DNA from: Scatophagus argus
Lineage: Eukaryota; Chordata; Actinopteri; Scatophagidae
NCBI RefSeq assembly: GCF_020382885.2
Contig: NC_058501.1
Location: 4,898,001-4,962,000, forward strand
Direction of reading: 5' to 3'
Length of the DNA: 64,000 nucleotides
Shown here: piece by piece, positions 58,107 to 64,000 of the stretch
Layout: each line of letters begins with the position of its first letter
How positions within the stretch are numbered: position 1 is the stretch's first letter
The notes under the pieces: model-generated
Seen by the model: only the letters and a program-made list of their open reading frames with translations
Database searches by the model: none
What the model was told of the DNA's origin: nothing
Position numbers and translations under genes: made by a program

Positions 58107-61100
58107 TGTGTGTGTGCACGCGCACTTGCAGAGAAATGAGTCTGAAGAAGGTCCTATTGGCGAAGATGCTGTCTCAATTGATGCCCATGTAAAAGTCTTG
58201 CAAATGCAGTATGAACGGACTCAACCAGATAGAACCATTGTGGAGGAAAAAATGAGACGCACATTTCTCTGGAGAAGACGTGAGCTGCAACAAGACGGAA
58301 TGTCAGCTGTTGAGGCCATCAGAAAGTATCCCTTCCTGAAAACACCATGTGGGGTATGTCTAAAATGGTTTGGTCCTTTGTACAAATACATAAAAAACTT
58401 TTCTGTGGTTCTCTGAATAGCCAAAGAATATTCAAATGAATGTTTATTAGTATGTTGTACTAGTGAAATTTGCTCTAATTTGCGCCATTCTTTTATGTTC
58501 TTTGTTTGTAATATGTCATTTGGTTGTAGCTGTATCAAGAAATGGGACGAATCTGCAAAATCACAGATTTAAGCCAACGTTTCCGAGAATCATTCAGAAG
58601 TCTGGTACCCTCTGTGCTGAAAGCAGTCCATGGGAAGTCCTGTCTGGAGAAGGAATATTTGGAGGCCAGAGCTAAAGTAACTTCAGAGGAAGTTGACGGT
58701 ATTTAATCAAAGTGATGTATTTTGTCTAGAATTATGCACCTGTTTGTCTAGATTATTATGGTCTGAATTTGTTTTTCCCACTTTCAGGTTTTGTTATTTG
58801 TTTGCTATTCTTAATCTATTGTGTATTCACTTTTGTTTTGGAAGACCTAGAGTTCCGAGCTGCCTTGGTGCTCTTACCAACTATCTTCAAAGAGAAACTG
58901 GACAACTACATTGCACTGAATGATGTATGTTTGTGGTTCCATTTTATTTCAACTTTCAATCGTACAGAGTAATAATAATTATAACAATAAAAATTATTTG
59001 ATTCATGTGATTTCTTTACTAATTTCACTGGTGACATCTTTTGCCTGTCTTTTAGGGAGATCCAGCTACACCTTACCCAACTGTTCAGGTGGCCGGCACA
59101 TCAAACTGGAGACGAGTATTCAGCGAGCGTAGACTCCCCGTGAACATCAAGGTGGATGGAACCGAATTCTGCAGTGCGGTCGGTGTTGAAGATGGAATCC
59201 TCTCTGCATTTTGCATGTATTTTGTCTACTACCTACAGTACCCTAGCCACAACAAGAACACTCTTCTTTTTATGCAAAGACATGTCTTGAAAGTGACTGA
59301 CCCTGCTGATAAACCATTGCCAACAGCAGTAGTCAGGGCCATTAACCTGTTGGCTTGAAAATGCCACGCCCATTTTCTTGTCCAAAGTGCTCACGCAGAG
59401 TCTTCACATTAGTGAAACTGATTCATCATGTCGGTTTAGTTCATGCGCATGAGGCTGATTTTTCTATCTGCTGCGGCCTTGATGATTGTCAATGTACATT
59501 TACAAAACATGAGTCTTTTAGGAGGCACATATATAGAAAACATAAGAAATGGATTGTGACGTGTCAAGAATCATCTGAGGAGGAAGGTGAAGAAGAAATG
59601 TTAGAAGAAGATTTGTTAGAATTTGACGAACCAAGCCATACAGATATCAACACACTTACAGAAAGCTTTCAGAAGATGTTGATAAGTTATTCGTTGAAAT
59701 GGCGAGAAAAATACGTTCTTCCTCAGTTAGTTCAACAAGACATTACTGATGATGTGACTGTTATTTTAAGTAATTTTAAGGAACAGTACGACACTCTTAT
59801 CACTCAACGTTTAGCACAACGATTTGATTTATCCGACTGTCCTGACCTTGCAGAACTATTTCAGTCTTCTGATATGTTTAGTGAGGCTGGTAATGTAGTA
59901 CACTCTAAACATTTGTTTACCGAGTACTGTAAATCAAATCTGGAATTGACAGAGTCTGTGCAGTATATTCTGAGGGATTCTCTTGGGTCAAAAGTGGGGA
60001 TGTATGCATATGTCCCCATAATTGATGTACTGAAGAAATACTGTAGTCATAATGATATTTGGGAACATATACAGTTTCAAAATAGACAGATGACGAATGA
60101 GGATATTTTAACTGACTATCGAGATGGTTTATTATTTGAAGAGCACCCGTTTTTCAAAATTTATAGTGATGCCCTACGTCTACACTTCTATCAGGATGAA
60201 TTTGAGGTAGTTAATCCTCTGGGTGCTAAACGTGGTAAACACAAACTTTCTGCTGTATATTTCACCATTGGTAACATTCATGGGAGGTATCGATCCCAAG
60301 TCAAACATATACATCTTGCCCTATTGTTTAAAGATTCTTTCCGGAAAAAAGTTACTTTGGAGACGATTTTTAAACCACTGCTGAGGGACTTAACAATACT
60401 CTCTTCAGAAGGATTTACCATTTTTGTAAATGGTCAGGAGCACTTGGTGCATGCCGCCGTAGCCACTATATCAGGAGACAACTTGTCAGCACACATGGTT
60501 GGTGGTTTCCGCATGGCTTTTAATTCCGGGCGCATTTGTAGGTACTGCATGGCAACCTCATCAAGTAAAAATGATCATTTCAGTGAAGACGACTTTACTC
60601 TTAGAACTTCAGACATTCACAAATACCATCTTGAGTGTATAAAAGAAAATCCAAATAATATTGCACTGTATGGCGTTCAAAGAAATTGTCCGTTTGACTC
60701 GCTTGATTACTTTGAGGTCACAACGTGTCTTCCACCTGACATCATGCATGATGTTTTAGAGGGCGTGATTCCGTTAGTATTACATCTAGTCCTTCGCAGG
60801 GCCCATCAAGCAAATCATGTTACCATACATGAATTTAATGATGCCCTGAAACACATGTCTATAGGCCAAAATGATAGTTCTAACAGACCAGTAGCACTTT
60901 CAGAAAAGATTCTTGGTCGTTCTACAATAACTGGATCAGCGTCACAAAAATGGTGTCTATTTAGGCTATTGCCATTTATCATTGGGGACCGAATTCCTAC
61001 TGATTCCAGCTATTGGCATATATACCTTCTACTCCGTGAAATAACCGATATTGTTATGGCACCCACAGTCAGAAGAGAAGACCTTTTGGTCCTTGATCTG

Positions 61101-62747
61101 CTCGTTCAGCAGTTTTTATCAGGACTAAAAGAGGAATTTGGAAATGTTTTAACACCAAAATGTCATTACCTAATACACTATGCTAGACTAATGTCATTGT
61201 ATGGGCCACTACGGCCATTATGGTGTATGCGTTTTGAAAGTAAGCACCAGTATTTTAAGACGGTTGCTGAAAACTCTAAAAACTTCATTAACATATCCAT
61301 GACTCTAAGTCAACGACATCAGTTTAAACAATGTTTTGAATTTCAGTCAAAAAATATGTTAGGTGATTATGAAAAGGTGCCAGGCACTAGCTTAAAGATT
61401 TCATTTTCATCCTTGCCTCCTGCTCTTCAAAACACCATTCTTGACCATGTTGGACTGCAGTCTACTAATGTGTCAGAAAAAACTTTTCAACGGGTCAATG
61501 AAGCAGTATTAAATAATGTGAAGTATGCAGTAAGAGATGTGTTCATTGTGGACTTTGTCCATTCAGAATATATTCCAGTGTTTTTTCAGATTAAGTTCAT
61601 TTTGAATATTGATACACAGTGGTTGTTGTGTGGACGAATTTTATTCCCATTCTGTTTTGACAAGCATTTTCATGCTTATGAAGTGAAGTATGATGATTGG
61701 ATTTGTATAATGCCTGGGCAAGAGTCTAGTTTTCAAGCCCTTGATACATACACAGTTGAAGGAAGGTTGTTTGTTGCCATGAGGCATTTGTAATTAAAAT
61801 ACTAATGAAATTACTTGATAAATACATATGTTGAAGGAATGTTCAATAAGACATTTGAAGTTACAATACTATGGTGAAATCAGTTTTTACTGTTTTGTAT
61901 TTCAATACAATAAACACATGCTTTTTTAAAAAAAAACAAAACGTCTTTTTTAATGTTTTTATGTACCAATTATGTGTCTTTATAGGTACAAATGATGTAC
62001 CTTTAAAGGTACAAATTCACTTGTCACTGTGGTGGTACCATTGTGGTACAGGTTTGTATCATTGTTGAAGGTACAGTAGTTGTACCATCCAGAAAAGGTA
62101 CAAATTTGATCCTGAAGGTACACATCAGGCACTTAAAGGTACAAAGCATGAGGGTACAAATATGTCCCCCTTTCGCAAGGTACAGCTCTGTACCCTCTAA
62201 GGGTACTGCCACAGAGACAAGGGTTTGTACCTTTTAAGGTACTGAACTGTACCATTTTTTCCGAGAGTGTACTGGAGCAGGCCAACCCTAGTGGCATCAG
62301 AACCGATCTCCAGGAACTGGAGCAGGTTGATAATGAAGGTCTTGACCTTCTCGTAGTCGTGGGGACGGATGCTTCGAGAGCTGTCGATGACAAAGACAAA
62401 ATCCAGTGGGATGGCTTTGCAAGAGTTCTCTGTAAAGACATGAAGGTTTGTGATCAGGGAACCAAATACTGAAAACTTCCAGTTCAGACTGTGCTGAAAT
62501 CCAAACTAGATTTCAAGAGCTCTTTGTCTTTTTATCTTTCATAGAAACAGACAAAACTGCAGTTGGTAAAACATACATTTGGGTCAGTAACTGGCTCCTT
62601 ACCCATTGCTTTTGTTTGGGCAGTTGTCTCATTTCGCCCCCTGACTGCAATCGGTCTGGGACGACGTTTTTCCAGTTGAACTGCATTACAGCACAACAGG
62701 CTGAAGAGGCAGAGGGCCAGGCACCTCATTCTGACAGGAAGTGACAA
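46266..62747 (-). CDS. matn2: Matrilin-2, coding exon interrupted by a transposon
   Basis: Exons (minus): 62747/62729-62603; the vWA1 exon in two pieces, 62429-62270 and 54031-53617; EGF exons 53504-53382, 52991-52869, 51550-51428, 51218-51096, 50249-50127, 49892-49770, 49099-48977; vWA2 exons 48883-48473 and 48377-48225; linker 47804-47712; coiled coil 46321-46266. Without the insert the frame is continuous: 757 residues from the Met at 62729, six more from 62747. Matrilins are secreted, oligomeric extracellular-matrix adaptors. Seen: signal peptide [14 protein letters not shown]; basic segment; vWA1 with the MIDAS DSSRS and TDGRPQD; seven EGF modules; vWA2 with DGSKS and TDGRSQD; a cysteine pair and heptad tail ending [11 protein letters not shown]. 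Synteny and the two-vWA, multi-EGF layout argue for matn2 rather than matn1, 3 or 4. Whether protein is made depends on the insertion. Confidence 0.93.
48225..48883 (-). other. matn2 second vWA domain exons
   Basis: Two exons (48883-48473, 48377-48225). Starts [19 protein letters not shown] with the MIDAS DxSxS, continues through [13 protein letters not shown] and [11 protein letters not shown], and ends KKLKSRMC. The region between this and the coiled coil is very short compared with the unique segment of mammalian matrilin-2. Confidence 0.93.
48977..53504 (-). other. matn2 array of seven EGF-like exons
   Basis: Seven exons of exactly 123 nt, all phase 1-1, each encoding one EGF module with six cysteines: 53382-53504, 52869-52991, 51428-51550, 51096-51218, 50127-50249, 49770-49892, 48977-49099. 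Human matrilin-2 has ten. Modules 4, 5 and 6 are nearly identical ([18 protein letters not shown]) and lack the usual third cysteine position, with a new cysteine six residues later. Confidence 0.93.
52427..52745 (-). mobile_element. SINE with (CATC)n tail, minus orientation
   Basis: On the + strand it begins with (CATC)n, CATTTTCTATACCGCTTATC, GGAGCCTATCCCAGCTGACT, CAATTTAGAGTAGCCAATTA and AACATGCAAACTCCACATAG, and ends at a B-box-like GATTCGAACCTGGAACC. The promoter head is truncated. It is well preserved, and shares its body with the 37023-37262 copy. Lies in matn2 intron 3, between EGF exons. Confidence 0.85.
53617..54031 (-). CDS. matn2: matn2 vWA1 exon, 3' piece after the insertion
   Basis: Resumes at TATGGCAGTGTG ([11 protein letters not shown]) directly at the transposon edge and runs through [17 protein letters not shown], the MIDAS motif TDGRPQD and [14 protein letters not shown] to a GT donor after 53617. 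It uses the TA copy at 54030-54031. No frameshift or stop is visible in this half, so decay since insertion is slight or absent. Confidence 0.92.
54030..54031. other. Target-site duplication, left copy (TA)
   Basis: TA next to the CACTGTCAG end. The matching TA is at 62270-62271. Keeping one TA rebuilds CTC-CAG-TAT-GGC in the matn2 exon. Confidence 0.85.
54032..54053 (+). repeat. Left terminal inverted repeat
   Basis: CACTGTCAGAAATAAAGGTA then CA. It pairs with the right end at roughly 16 of 22 positions. On the minus strand it reads TACCTTTATTTCTGACAG then TG, which looks like a 3' splice site facing matn2. Confidence 0.8.
54046..54215. repeat. Left subterminal GGTAC/GTACC array
   Basis: About eight GTAC-centred motifs in both orientations within 170 bp, such as AAGGTACA and TTGTACCTT. 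Likely transposase binding sites by analogy with CACTA elements. Confidence 0.7.
54424..54537. repeat. Long hairpin inside the transposon, 53-bp arms
   Basis: Arms 54424-54476 and 54485-54537 are complementary except at two positions, with an 8-base loop. Each arm contains two direct copies of a GGACAATT-type unit (GGACGGACAATTGAACGGAC). A further partial copy (ATAATTGTCCG) follows at 54540-54550. Confidence 0.9.
55440..55610 (+). promoter_or_regulatory. Putative transposon gene promoter
   Basis: Contains a perfect CRE palindrome TGACGTCA (55447-55454) and a 16-bp GC palindrome GACGCGCCGGCGCGTC (55459-55474), about 140-160 bp before the SAM-gene ATG. GC content rises sharply relative to the rest of the element. 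Promoter role is inferred. Confidence 0.45.
55611..59358 (+). CDS. Transposon-encoded SAM-domain protein (SAMD3-like), 9 exons
   Basis: Exons: 55611-55707, 56729-56897, 57129-57299, 57640-57727, 57837-57995, 58132-58353, 58530-58698, 58845-58924, 59056-59358; 1,458 nt, 485 residues, all GT-AG with matching phases and no internal stop. Residues about 1-75 ([20 protein letters not shown] through [19 protein letters not shown]) look like a sterile alpha motif, a helical protein-protein interaction fold. Later parts ([51 protein letters not shown]) resemble proteins often named SAMD3-like in fish annotations; that comparison is from memory. The function is unknown. It may be an accessory transposition protein or a captured host gene. 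It lies immediately upstream of the transposase-like gene on the same strand. Confidence 0.85.
56217..56233 (+). promoter_or_regulatory. YY1-like motif
   Basis: CCAAGATGGCGGCGCGG in intron 1 of the SAM gene matches the AAGATGGCGGC core of YY1. It could mark a second promoter or an intronic enhancer of the element. Confidence 0.4.
58074..58117. repeat. (TG)n microsatellite
   Basis: TG run with one TTTG break, ending just before exon 6 of the SAM gene (acceptor at 58131). It merges into the region where a pyrimidine tract would be expected. Confidence 0.9.
59361..61793 (+). CDS. Zinc-finger transposase-like protein of the element
   Basis: Single open frame of 810 residues from the ATG at 59361; an in-frame TTG precedes it but ATG fits better. 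Seen: two C2H2-type fingers ([20 protein letters not shown] with a following histidine, and [20 protein letters not shown]); an acidic stretch ([20 protein letters not shown]) near residues 72-92; [20 protein letters not shown] near residue 392; and [19 protein letters not shown] near residue 458. The DxMHxxxEGV block recalls the DVMHIEKNV block of plant CACTA TNP2 transposases and could supply a catalytic Asp. The assignment is inferred; a Zisupton/KDZ or Plavaka relative is the alternative. It starts two bases after the SAM-gene stop, in another frame. AATAAA follows at 61909-61914. Confidence 0.85.
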   Translation: MPRPFSCPKCSRRVFTLVKLIHHVGLVHAHEADFSICCGLDDCQCTFTKHESFRRHIYRKHKKWIVTCQESSEEEGEEEMLEEDLLEFDEPSHTDINTLTESFQKMLISYSLKWREKYVLPQLVQQDITDDVTVILSNFKEQYDTLITQRLAQRFDLSDCPDLAELFQSSDMFSEAGNVVHSKHLFTEYCKSNLELTESVQYILRDSLGSKVGMYAYVPIIDVLKKYCSHNDIWEHIQFQNRQMTNEDILTDYRDGLLFEEHPFFKIYSDALRLHFYQDEFEVVNPLGAKRGKHKLSAVYFTIGNIHGRYRSQVKHIHLALLFKDSFRKKVTLETIFKPLLRDLTILSSEGFTIFVNGQEHLVHAAVATISGDNLSAHMVGGFRMAFNSGRICRYCMATSSSKNDHFSEDDFTLRTSDIHKYHLECIKENPNNIALYGVQRNCPFDSLDYFEVTTCLPPDIMHDVLEGVIPLVLHLVLRRAHQANHVTIHEFNDALKHMSIGQNDSSNRPVALSEKILGRSTITGSASQKWCLFRLLPFIIGDRIPTDSSYWHIYLLLREITDIVMAPTVRREDLLVLDLLVQQFLSGLKEEFGNVLTPKCHYLIHYARLMSLYGPLRPLWCMRFESKHQYFKTVAENSKNFINISMTLSQRHQFKQCFEFQSKNMLGDYEKVPGTSLKISFSSLPPALQNTILDHVGLQSTNVSEKTFQRVNEAVLNNVKYAVRDVFIVDFVHSEYIPVFFQIKFILNIDTQWLLCGRILFPFCFDKHFHAYEVKYDDWICIMPGQESSFQALDTYTVEGRLFVAMRHL
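61909..61914 (+). terminator. Transposon gene polyadenylation signal
   Basis: AATAAA about 115 bases after the transposase-like stop and before the right subterminal array. Confidence 0.6.
61985..62255. repeat. Right subterminal GGTAC/GTACC array
   Basis: About eighteen GTAC-centred motifs (GGTACAAA, TGTACCTT, GGGTAC and similar) in both orientations. Denser than at the left end, an asymmetry also seen in known CACTA elements. Confidence 0.75.
62248..62269 (-). repeat. Right terminal inverted repeat
   Basis: Read on the minus strand: CACTCTCGGAAAAAATGGTA then CA, matching the left end imperfectly. The AATG then GTACAG within it could act as a weak 5' splice site for matn2 transcripts. Confidence 0.8.
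62270..62429 (-). CDS. matn2: matn2 vWA1 exon, 5' piece before the insertion
   Basis: Acceptor AG at 62431-62430; encodes [20 protein letters not shown], whose DxSxS is the MIDAS start, and reads on to TRVGLLQ. It is then broken at the TA (62270-62271) by the transposon. The clean reading frame up to the break argues for a recent insertion. Confidence 0.92.
62603..62747 (-). CDS. matn2: matn2 first coding exon (signal peptide)
   Basis: Two in-frame Met codons, 62747 and 62729. The second leads directly into [20 protein letters not shown], a good signal peptide, and is preferred. A basic stretch ([13 protein letters not shown]) follows, as in mammalian matrilin-2. The exon ends in GCAATG-G before GTAAGG. 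Confidence 0.85.
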
Positions 62748-64000
62748 CTGCAGTGTTTAAAGACAGAGGAAGGCGCAACAACTGAAACACTCCCACAATG
62801 CAGGGCAAGCAATGTACAGACCTCCACTGAAGTGAAAAGACAGGCAAGAACGAACACAAGAGAGTGTGTTATTTTTCTTGTTTCCTTTTTTTCAATTTCT
62901 TGTCTGCATTTGGATCCAAATCTGAATACAAATAGACACAGTGACAGGCAGACAGACAAATAGCCAGTGATTTATGGCTTGACGGCAGTTATGAAATGCC
63001 ACCAAATCCTGCAGCATTGCCCAGGTGGTGAGCCTGTCATCTAAAATGGGCCGCAATCACACAATTAGAGGCAAGAAGGCTGAACTTAGAAGAACTTTGT
63101 AATCAAATGGTGTGGCATAACAAAAAATAAATCAACCTTTTCTGGGCAACTCCAAATATGGGTGAATATGGGTGGTATATTATGTTCCCAAGTTTTAGAA
63201 AAACATTTGTGGGAGGAATGGTTAAAAAAAACCTGTTTCACTAATATTCAAAAAGGTAGACAATCAATCTAAATGTATGTTGTGCTTTCAGGGTCACGAA
63301 TACAAATATAATGTTTAAAATAATTATAAAATATAATTTCACATCTTGGCGCTATTCACGCCAAAATCCAAATTATCCTTCTTATTCCCATGTTCTTTAC
63401 TTAACACCAAGTTTTACTAAAATCTGTTGACATATGTTGCTAACTAACAGACAAACAACCAAACGGTGAATGCTGCATTTAAATTAATGATGAGAAGAGA
63501 TATAAATAGGGAGAACTTTCACCTCCTGCATATTTGACCTCTCAGCTTCAGATTTCACAGTATAGGTGCAATGAACACAGCATTGCCTCGGTTTTTAGAG
63601 CCACAGGAATAAACACATTTCAAATTGCATAGTCTAATTGCAAATTTAACAGGTTTACTTACCCAATTCTGACAGGATTCCATTTGAATTCTATATCTAA
63701 AGTATGGACTACATATGAGTGAAGTTTTCCCATCTGCCATCATATGAAGTCTACAAAACTCCATATGAAAGAGCTTTAGGATGTTTTGCTGCATAGGTGG
63801 TTTAAAGTGATTTAAGGGAGGCTGAAACACACCACAGACCGTTTCCCTATCCAGTCCCCAGGAGAGCCATTCATTACCTGTCCCATGCAGATGACAGCCT
63901 CTACTGCTGCCTGAAACCTGTCTGCTACTGGTGTAGAAATCTAATCATATTCAAAAACAGAATGACGTGGCAGTGGTCATACCCAACAAGTCTCAGTTCA
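62748..64000. other. matn2 upstream region
   Basis: No coding exon recognised on either strand. The matn2 promoter or a first intron should lie here. Sequence is AT-rich without an evident repeat. Confidence 0.4.

Larger units (their letters stand above)
54032..62269 (+). mobile_element. 8.2-kb CACTA-like DNA transposon, apparently intact, inside a matn2 exon
   Basis: The ends are CACTGTCAGAAATAAAGGTA on the left and, on the complementary strand at the right, CACTCTCGGAAAAAATGGTA. This is an imperfect terminal inverted repeat beginning CACT, flanked by TA direct repeats. Subterminal regions (about 54046-54215 and 61985-62255) are dense in GGTAC/GTACC motifs in both orientations, as in EnSpm/CACTA elements. 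Inside are a 53-bp-arm hairpin, a promoter-like GC region, a nine-exon SAM-domain gene and a single-exon zinc-finger transposase-like gene, both on the + strand, opposite to matn2. No internal stop or frameshift was found in either gene. Superfamily assignment is provisional: motif and ends suggest CACTA, but a two-base TSD and the SAM gene are unusual enough to check. Confidence 0.88.

Noticed and set aside
59355..59360. TTG start for the transposase-like protein
   Set aside because: Non-ATG initiation is unlikely; the ATG at 59361 precedes the first zinc finger cleanly.
62743..64000. Small minus-strand frames upstream of matn2
   Set aside because: No start/splice logic linking them to the matn2 signal exon and no recognisable domain.

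Overview
The window is vertebrate nuclear DNA, almost certainly from a spiny-rayed teleost fish. Evidence is multi-exon genes with GT-AG introns, CA/GA/CT microsatellites, tRNA-derived SINE copies typical of fish, and a gene order matching the human 8q22 block NIPAL2-POP1-RIDA-ERICH5-MATN2. All gene models were assembled by eye from splice sites, reading-frame phase and remembered family sequences; no search was run.

Layout: nipal2 (+, 647-21654, 11 exons, Mg2+-transporter-like membrane protein) lies tail-to-tail with pop1 (-, 23264-32319, 15 exons, RNase P/MRP subunit). pop1 is head-to-head with rida (+, 32993-35915, 6 exons, enamine/imine deaminase) across about 670 bp, a likely shared promoter. 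rida lies tail-to-tail with erich5 (-, 38832-45466, 3 exons, glutamate-rich protein with an N-myristoylation-like start). matn2 (-, 46266-62747) encodes matrilin-2: signal peptide, vWA1, seven EGF-like repeats, vWA2, and a coiled coil reached through a minor-class (U12) AT-AC intron. The five host genes work in unrelated processes; their grouping is conserved synteny, not a pathway.

The outstanding feature is an 8,238-bp DNA transposon (54032-62269) inserted inside the coding exon for the first vWA domain of matn2. It is flanked by a TA target-site duplication, and removing it with one TA copy restores an in-frame LLQYGS stretch exactly. The element has CACT-type inverted ends, arrays of GGTAC/GTACC subterminal motifs, a large hairpin, and two apparently intact genes on the + strand. 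One is a nine-exon SAM-domain (SAMD3-like) protein of 485 residues. Two bases after its stop codon begins an 810-residue protein with two N-terminal C2H2 zinc fingers and a DxMHxxxEGV transposase-like motif. The element looks young and possibly autonomous, and resembles the EnSpm/CACTA group. Its ends carry splice-like sites that would remove it from matn2 RNA in frame with seven extra residues, a testable way the host gene could survive.

The rest is intron and intergenic sequence with dispersed fish repeats, SINEs and microsatellites.
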